Part shown: positions 33,270 to 42,890 of the stretch, piece by piece
Layout of the letters: every line of letters starts with the position of its first letter
Numbering within the stretch: the first letter of the stretch is position 1
Assembly: GCF_028765165.1 (NCBI RefSeq)
Contig: NZ_JARADB010000002.1
Span: 1,173,048 to 1,237,047 of the forward strand
Direction: 5' to 3'
Source: Paenibacillus sp. MAHUQ-63
GTDB taxonomy: Bacteria > Bacillota > Bacilli > Paenibacillales > NBRC-103111
DNA: 64,000 nucleotides
Notes under the pieces: generated by a model
Seen by the model: the letters and a program-made list of their open reading frames with translations, nothing else
What the model was told of the DNA's origin: nothing
Database searches by the model: none
Translations under genes and position numbers: made by a program

Positions 33270-34190
33270 ATGCAAACGAATCGCGCTGTACAATCCGCAC
33301 GGACACGAAGCTCGGGCGTTATCCGGTCTTCTCCGGGCGAGAAGGTTTTTGCCATAATCAATTACGTGTTCTTCGTACTGCTCGGACTCTCGACGATCTT
33401 CCCGTTCATTAATTTGATCGCCAAGTCCTTGAGCGGTGAATCGGCGGTCGTATCGGGTATGGTCACGCTGTATCCCATCGACTTCCAAATCGGGACGTAC
33501 AAGTATGTGGCTAGCAACAGTCTGTTCTTGAACGCTTTCACCGTTTCGGTCACCGTCACCGCCATCGGGTCTCTGCTTGCCTTATTCATGACGACGCTGG
33601 CCGCTTATCCGCTCTCCAAGCCCAGGCTGAGAGGCCGCAGATGGTTCATCATCGTCTACTTGTTCACGATGCTGTTCAGCGGAGGATTAATCCCGACCTA
33701 TCTGCTCATGCACACCCTTCACTTAATCGATAAGCTGCCGGTGCTCTTCCTGCCCTTCATGATCAACGTGTACAACATGCTGATTATTAAAAATTATTTC
33801 GAAAGCTTGCCGGACAGCTTGGAGGAATCGGCCAAAATTGACGGTGCCAGCAATATGACCATTCTATGGCGTATTATGCTTCCGCTGTCGCTGCCCGTAC
33901 TAGCCACTATCGGGCTGTTCTATGCCGTTACGTTCTGGAACGATTATTTCACGTCGCTCATCTATATCAACTCGGCTGATTTGAAGCCGCTGCAGCTATA
34001 TTTGAAGGAGCTGTTCGTCTCATCGACAGACGCGTTCCTTCGGACGAATGTCGATGCTTCGCTCAACGTCTCGCCGCAGTCCATTCAGGCGGCTTCCATT
34101 ATTTTGGCGACGCTGCCGATCGTTCTCGTTTATCCGTTCTTGCAAAAATATTTCGTCAAAGGTGTACTGGTCGGATCGGTCAAGGGCTGA
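33270..34190 (+). CDS. ABC transporter permease, YtcP/LplC family
   Basis: A 306-residue partner permease. It has family features FPFINLIAKSLSGESAVVSG, the EAA loop ESAKIDGASNMTILWRIMLP and the C-terminal FVKGVLVGSVKG. GGAAGGAGG precedes ATG 33270, 24 bp after the first permease. It forms a heterodimeric channel with the preceding protein. Confidence 0.92.
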   Translation: MQTNRAVQSARTRSSGVIRSSPGEKVFAIINYVFFVLLGLSTIFPFINLIAKSLSGESAVVSGMVTLYPIDFQIGTYKYVASNSLFLNAFTVSVTVTAIGSLLALFMTTLAAYPLSKPRLRGRRWFIIVYLFTMLFSGGLIPTYLLMHTLHLIDKLPVLFLPFMINVYNMLIIKNYFESLPDSLEESAKIDGASNMTILWRIMLPLSLPVLATIGLFYAVTFWNDYFTSLIYINSADLKPLQLYLKELFVSSTDAFLRTNVDASLNVSPQSIQAASIILATLPIVLVYPFLQKYFVKGVLVGSVKG

Positions 34191-34302
34191 TTCCGCTTCA
34201 CATTCACGAAGGGTGGTGGTTGGCAGGCGCACGGAACGCTGTACGAAGCTTGCTTGACAGGTTGAACCTCATAAGGATAAAGCGATAAAGGGAGGCACAC
34301 GC

Positions 34303-35829
34303 ATGTTCAAAAAATGTTTAGCCGTATTATCCATCACCACGATTGCGGCATCTTTAGCCGCTTGCGGAAGCAGCAGTCCCGCCAGTACCTCAGCTCCTTC
34401 TACCTCGGCGGCTCCGGCTGCCACCGCTAACGCCAATGCGCCGAAGCCGGAATTCAAGGCGCTGCTGCAGTATGCGCGCTTCGACCCCAATGCGGAAGTC
34501 GTAGCCAAGTTTCTGAATGAGAAGACGGGCTACAAGGTGACGTACGACATGCTGCCTGTCGAGAATCCGGATGACAAGCTGAACCTGTTGATGGCGAACA
34601 AAGAGCAGTATTCCTTCATGCTGCTGACCGGTCCGCAATATTCGAAGCTCGCGTCCTCCGGCGCGCTGGAGCCGATTGACGAATTGGTCAACAAATATGG
34701 AACGAATATGAAGAACGTCATCTCCCAGAACTCTTGGAACGGTGCGAAGTTGAACGGCAAGATTTACGGCATCCCGCAGACCGGTTCGGGAACGGTCGTC
34801 AACTCGGCGCTCATTATCCGCCAGGATTGGATGGATGAGTTGGGGCTGAAGCCGCCTACTACGCGGGATGAGCTGTATAACGTCATGAAGACGATCAAGG
34901 AAAAGAAGAATGTCATCGCGATGTCCGGCGGCAAAAGCCCGCTGCTTCCGGAGGTGCTGCCGACCTTCGGTCTGACGATGGTGCAATCGACAGCGACGAC
35001 GGGGTGGCAGGATGTCAACGGGAAGCTGGTCAATGCGGTGGAAAATCCGAATATGAAAAAATATTTGGAATTTATGAAAAAGCTGTACAGCGGGAAATTG
35101 ATCGACCAGGAATGGTCGCTGAACCAGGCGAATAAAGTGATTGAGAACTTCACGAGCGGCAAAGCGGCCATCATCTCCAACGGCTATTTCAATGCGCCGA
35201 CCGTGCAAAATGCGCTGCTCAAAAACTCGCCGAACGCCAAAATCGCCAGCCTGCCCTACCTAAAAGGGGATGACGGCAAGGTTCAAGTCATGGCAACGGC
35301 AGGCATCAGCTACTATGTGGGCATTCCCAAATGGGCCGATAAGAAAGAGGACATCATCAAATATTTGGACCTGAAGCTCGACAAAGATATTCACAAGGAA
35401 GCGACGATCGGGAAAGAGGGTGTCCACCATAAAGTGGAGAATGGCAACTATTTCCCCATTCTGCCGATTTTCAACGATCAATACAACAACGCTTCTTCCT
35501 TCTTGACCGGTGTGGATGAGAAAAATTACCCGATTTACTGGCAAGCGCGTGTCCGCAAAGATCCGATACTGACGGACGCGTTCAATAAGAATCAGGAGGC
35601 CGCCAAAGGCAATACGGTGGTTGATCCGCTTTCCTTCGCTCCGCCGCTGGAGGCAATCGGTAAAAACAATCAAAAGCTGCAAAAGCTGATGGAAGACACG
35701 TTCTTGAAATACATCACGGGAGCCGAGCCGCTTGAGAACTATGATAAGTTCCTGGCGCAGTGGAAGGCGGACGGCGGAGATGAGATGACAAAGGCGGCCA
35801 ATGAATGGTACGCTGCAAACAAGAAGTAA
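34303..35829 (+). CDS. Extracellular solute-binding lipoprotein
   Basis: A 508-residue lipoprotein with lipobox LAAC (Cys22) followed by a Ser/Ala/Pro-rich linker and a family 1 (LplA-like) binding domain. Visible features are FKALLQYARFDPNAEVVAKF, LLMANKEQYSFMLLTG and the C-terminal QWKADGGDEMTKAANEW typical of this group. GGGAGG precedes ATG 34303. It is the cognate binding protein of the two permeases upstream, and a weak terminator after it may lower expression of the next gene. Confidence 0.92.
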   Translation: MFKKCLAVLSITTIAASLAACGSSSPASTSAPSTSAAPAATANANAPKPEFKALLQYARFDPNAEVVAKFLNEKTGYKVTYDMLPVENPDDKLNLLMANKEQYSFMLLTGPQYSKLASSGALEPIDELVNKYGTNMKNVISQNSWNGAKLNGKIYGIPQTGSGTVVNSALIIRQDWMDELGLKPPTTRDELYNVMKTIKEKKNVIAMSGGKSPLLPEVLPTFGLTMVQSTATTGWQDVNGKLVNAVENPNMKKYLEFMKKLYSGKLIDQEWSLNQANKVIENFTSGKAAIISNGYFNAPTVQNALLKNSPNAKIASLPYLKGDDGKVQVMATAGISYYVGIPKWADKKEDIIKYLDLKLDKDIHKEATIGKEGVHHKVENGNYFPILPIFNDQYNNASSFLTGVDEKNYPIYWQARVRKDPILTDAFNKNQEAAKGNTVVDPLSFAPPLEAIGKNNQKLQKLMEDTFLKYITGAEPLENYDKFLAQWKADGGDEMTKAANEWYAANKK

Positions 35830-35840
35830 GCAAGGCGGTA

Positions 35841-35873
35841 TCCCCTGTGGCTTCTAGCTGCGGGGGTTTTATT
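35841..35873 (+). terminator. Weak or partial terminator between binding protein and oxidoreductase
   Basis: CCCC (35842-35845) and GGGG (35862-35866) form the base of an imperfect hairpin followed by TTTTATTT. The next gene starts 20 bp later, so readthrough is likely. Confidence 0.45.
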
Positions 35874-35893
35874 TCGGGGAGGAGCGAAAGGCA

Positions 35894-36730
35894 ATGAAAA
35901 CTATCGGATTTATCGACTATTTCTTGGATGAATGGCATGCGGAGAAATATCCGGCTTGGATTGAAGCGGCGTCAGGGAACCGAATGAAGGTCGTTTACGC
36001 TTATGGCAAGACGAATGTTGAAGGCAAACTGACCAATGCGGCATGGTGCGAGAAGAAGGGGATCCAGCTGCTGGAATCCGCCGAAGCCGTTGTCGAGCGA
36101 AGCGATTATTTGATCGTGCTGTCGCCGGATCATGCCGAGCACCATGAAGAGCTGTCTCAGGCCGCTCTGCGGTCGGGTAAGCCGACCTACATCGACAAGA
36201 CGTTCGCCCCCGACCGGGCTGCGGCTGCCCGCATGTTCGAGCTGGCCGAGAAGCACGGCACGCCGATGTATTCCACTTCGGCGCTCCGGTTCGCCGCGGA
36301 ATATACGAGTCTGCAGCTGGGCGGAATCGAGTCCGTATGCACGATGGGGCCGGGCAGATTCGAAACGTACGCCATCCACCAGGTTGAACCGATCGTCGCG
36401 CTTATGGGCGCGGATGTGAAGCAGGTGATGTGGACGGGTACAGCGAATACGCCGTCCCTGATCATCGGCTACGCAGACGGCAGGCAGGCGACATTGCATC
36501 AGTATGGCGGAGACTGCCCGTTCAGCATGGCCTTGAAAACGGTAAGCGGTCAGTCGCAGTATTTGAAAGTAGAGTCCAATTTCTTCGGGGCTTTCATTGA
36601 CAACCTCGTGCACTTCTTTGAATCCGGTAAGCTCGCTGTCCCGAAAGACCAAACGCTTGCCATTGCCGCCATCTTGGAATACGGCAGGAAAGCCGCCGAG
36701 ACGCCATTCCAATGGCTGGAACTTCCCTAA
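35894..36730 (+). CDS. Divergent Gfo/Idh/MocA-like oxidoreductase
   Basis: A 278-residue protein related to the Gfo/Idh/MocA family of NAD(P)-dependent sugar dehydrogenases. Family-like parts are SDYLIVLSPDHAEHHEE, the equivalent of the EKP loop as GKPTYIDKTFAPD, and a C-terminal sheet domain. The first strand (KTIGFIDYFLDEWHAEKYP) lacks the normal GxGxxG dinucleotide motif, so cofactor binding may be altered or lost. It is the last gene of the importer operon and ends in a shared terminator facing the convergent GHL10 gene. A role in processing an imported sugar is likely. Confidence 0.7.
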   Translation: MKTIGFIDYFLDEWHAEKYPAWIEAASGNRMKVVYAYGKTNVEGKLTNAAWCEKKGIQLLESAEAVVERSDYLIVLSPDHAEHHEELSQAALRSGKPTYIDKTFAPDRAAAARMFELAEKHGTPMYSTSALRFAAEYTSLQLGGIESVCTMGPGRFETYAIHQVEPIVALMGADVKQVMWTGTANTPSLIIGYADGRQATLHQYGGDCPFSMALKTVSGQSQYLKVESNFFGAFIDNLVHFFESGKLAVPKDQTLAIAAILEYGRKAAETPFQWLELP

Positions 36731-36788
36731 CAGTCAAAGCAGCTTTATTCAGCCAATTCTTGGACCGAGTGAACCGCAGCATACGAGT

Positions 36789-36825
36789 AAAGGAGCTAAG
36801 CCCATCAAGCGGCTTAGCTCCTTTT
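36789..36825. terminator. Bidirectional terminator between convergent operons
   Basis: AAAGGAGCTAAGCC (36789-36802) pairs with GGCTTAGCTCCTTTT (36811-36825), with A and T tracts on both sides so it can act on either strand. Confidence 0.85.
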
Positions 36826-36837
36826 CCATTTCCAACT

Positions 36838-39800
36838 TTATTCAAGCTCCTCCGCAGCAATCGCGTCTAATTCTCTCTCTAGCTCCATGTTGGCTTGCTC
36901 ATCGTTTTTATCCTTATTATCCTTGAAGACTTTGACTTTGATCTCGGCCTTGAATCCTTGATAGGAGGCGGTGATCTTCACGGCACCCTGCTTCACGCCC
37001 GTAATCGTTCCGTCCTCCGTGACAATGGCGGTTTTGTCATGCGACGAGCGGTACGCCGGTCCGGTTGTGACGAACGCCGTCATACCGTCCGAATACGTGG
37101 CCAGCAAAGGAGCGGCGAACGATTCACCTTGGACGATAGCGTATTTCGGCTGTTCATAAGCTAGCCGGGTCATTTCGACGACAGTGACGGTCGAGGTGGC
37201 GGTTAAGCCTTCATACTGCGCGGTAATCTCGGCCGTTCCAGCCATGAGCGCCGTAATTTTGCCGTCAGGTGTAACGGCTGCCACCAGCGGATTGCTGGAG
37301 GAGAAGGCGGCGCCGATGAGCGGCAGCGTCGATCCGTCCGAGTACACGGCCGTCGTCACGGCTGTATGCGTATCGCCTTTCACCAGACGGTACGATGGCG
37401 CATCCAGTGTGAGGCCGGTCAGAACCGGAGCTGTGCGCGTAATACGGACGATTTTCTCGTTCGTTTTGCGGCCGTCCACATAGACGGCCATGCTTACGTC
37501 GTTGGCGCCTACGTTTAAAGCGGCCGTACCGCTGAAATCGCCGTTCGGTAGCAGTGCGGCAGGAACGCCGCCTACGCGTACTTCAGCCGTGCCGGGGCCC
37601 AGTACCTCAACGCTGCCTTTGATCTCGATGTTCGGCAGAGGGGTAGAGGCGCCTTCGTAAGCCAAATGCCCGCGTAATACGGCGGCTCTCACCTCGTCGC
37701 CTGCCTTATAGGTGCGAGCGACAAGCTGGCGTCTCGTTCTGACGCCGGATGCGTCCAGCGCGGAGATCACGAAGCCTCCCTGCGGTATGACGCTATTATT
37801 GGGCGACATATTCGTCCAATTCCAAGTCAATGCTTGCTGCTGGTTGACGACTTTACTGACTTTTCCATTGCTTTCCACAATGGCTTCTACACCGAAGGTG
37901 GTCGTAGCTGTCGTCTGACCGAATGAGGAGGTGTACACATTGAGATTGTTCTCGTTGCGGCTGACATTGTACATATCGCCTTCGATGAATGATTCGCTGT
38001 TGCCCGGAACGCTTGAGCCGACTTGGTAATCCTTCACATACTCCACGTTCTGGAGCGAAGCTTTCACGACCGGCCAGTTGACTTGCGAATAATCGAAGAG
38101 CATGAGGCCATTCGACTGCAACAAGCCGGCCTGGAAGACGGACCGCTGAAGCGGCGGGTCTTGAATGTTCGCCAGCGCGATACTGGCATACATCGGCACT
38201 TCGCCGTTCGTGATGATGTTGCCTAACGTAATATGATGCTCGATTTCTTTCTGCGTCGTCTGATAAGTACCAATCATTAAGAAATCGATGTTATTCACAT
38301 AGGCTGTGTTGGAATAAGAGTCCGTGTACAAACTGTCTTCAGGGAACTGGAGCCGCTTATCATATTTGAAATTCGGGCTGCCCCAATGAACGCCGTTCAA
38401 ATAATACGATTCAAACCACGAGCCGACATAAGCGGAAGATTGAATCTTCTTGCCTTTCAGAGCGGTGTATCGGTCCGTAAGGGCGCGTACATCGTCCGTG
38501 AACGTCTTGATCGTTAAGGAACGGAATTCCCACCAATCGTTGATCAGCGGACCGTTGACTCTGCCATTGTTCACATATGAGAATACGTCCGCCGGCCAAT
38601 TGTTCAACTGCTTGCCCCTTGCGGCAAGGAAGGCTTCGAACTTGGTTCTCGTCTGTGCAGAGAAGTCGGCCGTTTCGTTATCGTAGCGGGTCCGGTCGAG
38701 CACGATGCCGTCCACATCATAGTTTTTGATAACTTCTTCCAGATTCAGGAGTTCGAAGGCGCGTACATCGTCATTCGCCGGGTTCACGAAAGCGACGAGC
38801 GATTTGCCCGATTTGAAATAGTTGCTCTCGCGCAGGCGAAGAATTTGGCCGCCGTCTTCCGGACGGAAGACGCGTTCCTCCCAATCGAGATGCTGGTTCA
38901 GCAGACCGTATTCATTGTGGGCGGGAGAGCCCTCTGCAAATACGTTGAATGCCGCATGAATTTTGATCCCCAGCTGATGACCGTATTTAATGAATTCTTC
39001 CAGCATGTCCAGGTTAGGATTCGCGCCCGCCCGGGTCGGAGCCGTCATAAGCGAGATGTGCGGACGTCCGGTCAGATCGTTCTTCTTGTAGTTAGCGAAC
39101 CCTTCCACGCCTTTCACATCCAGCGCGACCGCCGTGACGCCGGCATCCTTGGCTTTCAACAGCATGTCGTGAATGTTCTCCGGTGTCTGGAGTTTGAAAA
39201 TGTTCGTACCTTGGTCTACCCAAAGCACGACTTCTTTCGGAGCGCCGGTCTGCTTCTTGTAGAAAACGATCAGCGATTTGCGGTCATTCTCTACGCCGTT
39301 CTTGAGTGCGACGACATCGAAATAATTGACGCCTTCCACAAGCGCCATGGTGATCTGGAACGTATGGCCTGCCTGCAGCGCAACATTCGTCTCATTGATC
39401 TTGACGGCGTAGGAGACGCCTTGCTCCACATTGTCCAGCTTGCCTGAGATTGCAGCGGTCGGCTGCGTTACCGTGAACCAATCGTCATTGTTCAGCTTCA
39501 GCTGAACCTTCAGACCTTGTCCCGTCATCAGGGCGGTAACCGGAATGACATCGCCGTTTTTGCGCAGCTTGATTTTATCCCCGACTTTGAAATTTTTGGC
39601 CAAATACTGTTTATACGTTTTGTTGGCCCAGCTGTCGTCATTGGCTACGAGAATGTAACCGCCTTGGGGGATAACCAAATCGGTAGGGCCGGTCCAGACC
39701 GGCACCCCGCCGTTCACGGACGGATTGACGACCCGGGTGACCTGGCTTGCCGCATCGACAACGACGGCGACTGAGGTCGTGCCGACGGTCATCTGCGTTG

Positions 39801-40086
39801 CATACTCCGGCGTGAACAGCGCGATATAATCGGTAATTCCGCTTACATTTTTATCAACGTAATTGATTTGCTTGCGCGGACCTTCGATATCGATCGTAAT
39901 ATCGGCCGGTGCGGCTTCGACTTCAATGTAATCCGCAGCGGCGGAAGGGCTGGCCGCCGCTCCTGCGGCTCCAGCCCCTGTTCCTGTCCCGGTCTCCGCA
40001 GCGGAGGCCGCCATCGGCCACATGGAAACGGCCATCGACAGCAATAAGGAGAACAATAACCATTTCGACTTCTTCAACGGCTTCAC
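36838..40086 (-). CDS. Secreted GHL10-type glycosylhydrolase with Ig-like domains
   Basis: A 1082-residue exported protein. The signal peptide (about 1-30, ending ASAAE) is followed by an Ala/Gly linker, beta-rich domains, a GHL10-like barrel (about 280-690: VVLWVDQGTN, VTAVALDVKG, GIKIHAAFNVFAEG, YDVDGIVLDRTRYD, IDFLMIGTYQTT) and C-terminal Big_2-like domains (from about 895: VLTGLTLDAPSYRLVKG and MTRLAYEQPKYAIVQG). It ends in a charged, helical tail. It has no dockerin, cohesin or SLH domain, so it is probably free or held by the tail. It is the third gene of a minus-strand operon behind an FAD enzyme and a Gfo/Idh dehydrogenase. Confidence 0.8.
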   Translation of the reverse strand: MKPLKKSKWLLFSLLLSMAVSMWPMAASAAETGTGTGAGAAGAAASPSAAADYIEVEAAPADITIDIEGPRKQINYVDKNVSGITDYIALFTPEYATQMTVGTTSVAVVVDAASQVTRVVNPSVNGGVPVWTGPTDLVIPQGGYILVANDDSWANKTYKQYLAKNFKVGDKIKLRKNGDVIPVTALMTGQGLKVQLKLNNDDWFTVTQPTAAISGKLDNVEQGVSYAVKINETNVALQAGHTFQITMALVEGVNYFDVVALKNGVENDRKSLIVFYKKQTGAPKEVVLWVDQGTNIFKLQTPENIHDMLLKAKDAGVTAVALDVKGVEGFANYKKNDLTGRPHISLMTAPTRAGANPNLDMLEEFIKYGHQLGIKIHAAFNVFAEGSPAHNEYGLLNQHLDWEERVFRPEDGGQILRLRESNYFKSGKSLVAFVNPANDDVRAFELLNLEEVIKNYDVDGIVLDRTRYDNETADFSAQTRTKFEAFLAARGKQLNNWPADVFSYVNNGRVNGPLINDWWEFRSLTIKTFTDDVRALTDRYTALKGKKIQSSAYVGSWFESYYLNGVHWGSPNFKYDKRLQFPEDSLYTDSYSNTAYVNNIDFLMIGTYQTTQKEIEHHITLGNIITNGEVPMYASIALANIQDPPLQRSVFQAGLLQSNGLMLFDYSQVNWPVVKASLQNVEYVKDYQVGSSVPGNSESFIEGDMYNVSRNENNLNVYTSSFGQTTATTTFGVEAIVESNGKVSKVVNQQQALTWNWTNMSPNNSVIPQGGFVISALDASGVRTRRQLVARTYKAGDEVRAAVLRGHLAYEGASTPLPNIEIKGSVEVLGPGTAEVRVGGVPAALLPNGDFSGTAALNVGANDVSMAVYVDGRKTNEKIVRITRTAPVLTGLTLDAPSYRLVKGDTHTAVTTAVYSDGSTLPLIGAAFSSSNPLVAAVTPDGKITALMAGTAEITAQYEGLTATSTVTVVEMTRLAYEQPKYAIVQGESFAAPLLATYSDGMTAFVTTGPAYRSSHDKTAIVTEDGTITGVKQGAVKITASYQGFKAEIKVKVFKDNKDKNDEQANMELERELDAIAAEELE

Positions 40087-40155
40087 AATCCTTCCCTTTA
40101 CGAAATAACTAGAGAATTGCAGGCTTTTCCGTATGTCGGCTTCCGGAGGAAGGTC

Positions 40156-41214
40156 TTAGAAGTGAATTTCTTTGCCTAACAGGCTGGATTCATAAATGCC
40201 GCACAAAATTTTCATCATCTCCACGCCGTCTTGAACGGGAGAGAGGGTCTCTTTCTTGCCTTGACACACTTCCACGAAGTAATTGATCTCCTGCTGGAAA
40301 CCGGCTACGAAGTCGAAGGACAAGTTATTGATCTGCGGAGTCAGGTTCATAATCGTGTCATACTTCTCCGTGACGATGGCCAGCTGAGGCTCGAGCTCGG
40401 CGCCGCCTTTGTCGCCGTACACTTTGACCGTGAGCTCGTCCTCCTTGGCGTGCAGCGTGAAGCTGACATCGACAAGAATGGAAGCGCCGTTCTCGAAGCG
40501 GATCAAAGCATTCGCCATATCCTCGACGGTGTTATGTGTCGCATCGTAGTCGGCCGCCTTGTAGAATGCGAGGTTTTTCACGTTCGCCCGGTTGCCCAGC
40601 CGCTTGTACGTATTGCCGGAGACCGATTTGACTTTCGGCCGGCCCATCAAGTACCAGCACAGGTCGATGACGTGCACGCCGACATCGATCAGCGGGCCGC
40701 CGCCGGACCGTTCCACATCGGCGAACCAGCCGCCCGGATTGCCCAATCGGCGGATGCAGGAAGCTTTGGCATAATAAATGTCGCCAAGCTCGCCGTTATC
40801 CAGGAACGACTTCACAATGCCCGTGTTAGACGCATAGCGGCGGACGAAGCCGACCTGCAGCGTTTTGCCGGACCGTTGAACGGCTTTCTCAACTTCAAGC
40901 GCTTCCTCGACCGTTTTGCACAGCGGTTTCTCCGTCAGCACGTTTTTGCCGGCCTCCAGCGCGGCAATGGAGATCGGGGCATGGGAGTTGTTCCATGTGC
41001 AGATGCTCACGGCATCGATGCCGGCATCTTGAAGCAGCTCGCGGTAGTCGGTGAAAACGCGGCTAATGCCGTATTTCTCGGCTTTGGTCCGGGCGCGTTC
41101 TTCGTTGAGATCGCAGATGGCAACCAATTCAACGTCCGGATTGTTTTGATACGATCTCAAATGCATTTCGGAAATCGATCCGGCTCCAATTACAGCTACT
41201 TTTACTTTGCTCAT
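40156..41214 (-). CDS. Gfo/Idh/MocA family oxidoreductase
   Basis: A 352-residue NAD(P)-dependent dehydrogenase of the Gfo/Idh/MocA family, which acts on sugars, inositols or amino sugars. The dinucleotide motif is VAVIGAGSISEMH, followed by LVAICDLNEERA, the catalytic-lysine motif NVLTEKPLC, and GGPLIDVGVHVIDLCWYLMG (Asp/His site). All canonical motifs are present, unlike the relative at 35894. It lies 45 bp downstream of the FAD-dependent oxidoreductase and 69 bp upstream of the secreted GHL10 gene on the same strand. Confidence 0.9.
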   Translation of the reverse strand: MSKVKVAVIGAGSISEMHLRSYQNNPDVELVAICDLNEERARTKAEKYGISRVFTDYRELLQDAGIDAVSICTWNNSHAPISIAALEAGKNVLTEKPLCKTVEEALEVEKAVQRSGKTLQVGFVRRYASNTGIVKSFLDNGELGDIYYAKASCIRRLGNPGGWFADVERSGGGPLIDVGVHVIDLCWYLMGRPKVKSVSGNTYKRLGNRANVKNLAFYKAADYDATHNTVEDMANALIRFENGASILVDVSFTLHAKEDELTVKVYGDKGGAELEPQLAIVTEKYDTIMNLTPQINNLSFDFVAGFQQEINYFVEVCQGKKETLSPVQDGVEMMKILCGIYESSLLGKEIHF

Positions 41215-41259
41215 CGGTTAAGCACCTCATCTTTGATTTGATTGGACGGTTATTGCGGC

Positions 41260-42846
41260 TTACACGGCATGAATGGCCGGCCATTCCAATTCGATTCCGA
41301 AGCTGGTTAACATGCGCTGGAAGTCCTGCAGCTCCGCTTGCCGGTTGCGGATGTCCCGCGGTTTCAGCTGGCGGTCGATACAGCGGCTGGCCAAGAATCC
41401 GGCAGCTTCGCCGATATTCCACTCGACCGGATGAAGCCGGTAGCAGCCGTTCGTGATGTGGGTGACTCCAAGATTTTTGCAGGCGGGCAATAAATTGTTC
41501 ATTCGCACGGGAATCAGGCTGCCGAGCGGAATCTGGAACGGCAGGGAGGAGATATCGATGTAGTGGCGGTTCCCTGTGCTCGGATGCAGGTCGATGCGAT
41601 AGCAGCCGATTCCCACGGAATCATAGAAATGCTCCGCCTTGCCGTCTTCACGGCAGGCTGCCCCCACATGCTGCTCGAGCACTGTGAACTCAGCTTTAAT
41701 CCGGCGCGATTCGCGGATGTACGGATACATCGCGAGGCCATCGTCCGTGCCGACGATATCTTTGCGCAAGCGGAGGCCCGGGTAGCCGCGGCCGCCGTCG
41801 GGGCGCGGCGCCTCGGTTTGCAGCCAATAGAGCAGCGAAAGGCTGAGCTGTTTGGCATCCCACAGGTGACGTTCGCGCACGCTCTCCGGCACGTCAATGA
41901 CGGAACCGAGCCAGTAATCGTTCTGCGGCCAGTTGACGAGCGTAATGCTGCTCGGATAGAAGCCTTGCTCGAAGTTGCCGGCATCGATGATGCGCCGGTA
42001 ATAGAAGAGGGAATAGTGCTCCGTACCCTCGAAGAGCTCGTATTGGACGGGCTCCAGCGTATGCGGGCGCACCCCCGTCCAGCTCAGCAGCCGGTCCGGC
42101 CAGAAATCGGCTTGGTAAGCGCGCCAGAAATCGTAGCGCTCCGGCCGCTCGATCGTATGATCTTCGCCTTCGATATAATCCATGGCGAAGCAGTAGGTCA
42201 GCCCCTGCATGTCCTGCGGCAGAGCTTCGCCCTTCACCGCATGGGGTTCCCCGGTTTGGCTGAACGATTCCGCGCCGGTTACATACTCTGCTCCGGCAAG
42301 CGGCAGGACATCTCCGCACTCCGTCGCGTCCAGGAAGTAAGCGGCTGTCAGCAGCAGCTCCTCTCCGGTCTGCGTATGCTTCACCGTGACGGAGCGCACA
42401 TCGTCACCGTCCACGCTGGCAGCCTTTACCCGGTAGCGGTACAGAATTCGCAATCTTCCGCTGTGAATATAAGGGGCGAGCATTTCCTGCAGCACCGCGA
42501 GCGCAGCGCGAGGTTCGTGGCACAGCCGCGATACGCCGCCGTTCCCGGGATTGAGGTGGAGGCGGGAGCGCGCTTCCTCGGTGAGCGGGAAGTGGCGGCG
42601 GTAATAGTTGCGCACGCCGTCCCGGAACTGCCTGTACGTTCGCGTACAGCCGAATTGCTCGATCCAGCGGTGTTCGTCCGGCGGAACGGCTTGGCTTGTC
42701 AGCTGGCCCCCGATCCAATCGGTTTCCTCGGTCATGATCACCGTCTTGCCCGACTTGGCTGCGGCCAAAGCGGCGGCGCAGCCGCCCGTACCACCGCCGA
42801 GAATGACGATATCGGCGGTGTATGGTTTGATGCTCATGTCTGCCAA
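41260..42846 (-). CDS. FAD-dependent oxidoreductase (FAD_oxidored family)
   Basis: A 528-residue flavoprotein of the FAD_oxidored (PF12831-like) group often found in carbohydrate-utilisation clusters. The N-terminal Rossmann motif reads ADIVILGGGTGGCAAALAAAKSG, followed by DWIGGQLTSQ and, later, YFLDATECGD, and the C-terminal LLPACKNLGVTHITNGCYRLHP holds the FAD. TTG 42846 is preferred because AGGAGG (complement of 42855-42860) lies eight bases upstream; ATG 42837 is the alternative. The frame extends to 42879, but that codon is almost at the predicted transcription start. First gene of a three-gene minus-strand operon with an activator box. Substrate unknown. Confidence 0.85.
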   Translation of the reverse strand: MADMSIKPYTADIVILGGGTGGCAAALAAAKSGKTVIMTEETDWIGGQLTSQAVPPDEHRWIEQFGCTRTYRQFRDGVRNYYRRHFPLTEEARSRLHLNPGNGGVSRLCHEPRAALAVLQEMLAPYIHSGRLRILYRYRVKAASVDGDDVRSVTVKHTQTGEELLLTAAYFLDATECGDVLPLAGAEYVTGAESFSQTGEPHAVKGEALPQDMQGLTYCFAMDYIEGEDHTIERPERYDFWRAYQADFWPDRLLSWTGVRPHTLEPVQYELFEGTEHYSLFYYRRIIDAGNFEQGFYPSSITLVNWPQNDYWLGSVIDVPESVRERHLWDAKQLSLSLLYWLQTEAPRPDGGRGYPGLRLRKDIVGTDDGLAMYPYIRESRRIKAEFTVLEQHVGAACREDGKAEHFYDSVGIGCYRIDLHPSTGNRHYIDISSLPFQIPLGSLIPVRMNNLLPACKNLGVTHITNGCYRLHPVEWNIGEAAGFLASRCIDRQLKPRDIRNRQAELQDFQRMLTSFGIELEWPAIHAV

Positions 42847-42890
42847 CGAAGTTCTCCTCCTTTTGTAACCTGATCTCACAGGTTATTCCC

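Noticed and set aside
40231..41241. 336-codon open frame on the plus strand
   Set aside because: Antisense to the Gfo/Idh dehydrogenase with complete motifs; a shadow frame.
41563..42873. 436-codon open frame on the plus strand
   Set aside because: Antisense to the FAD-dependent oxidoreductase, which has clear cofactor motifs. No family features in the antisense frame.
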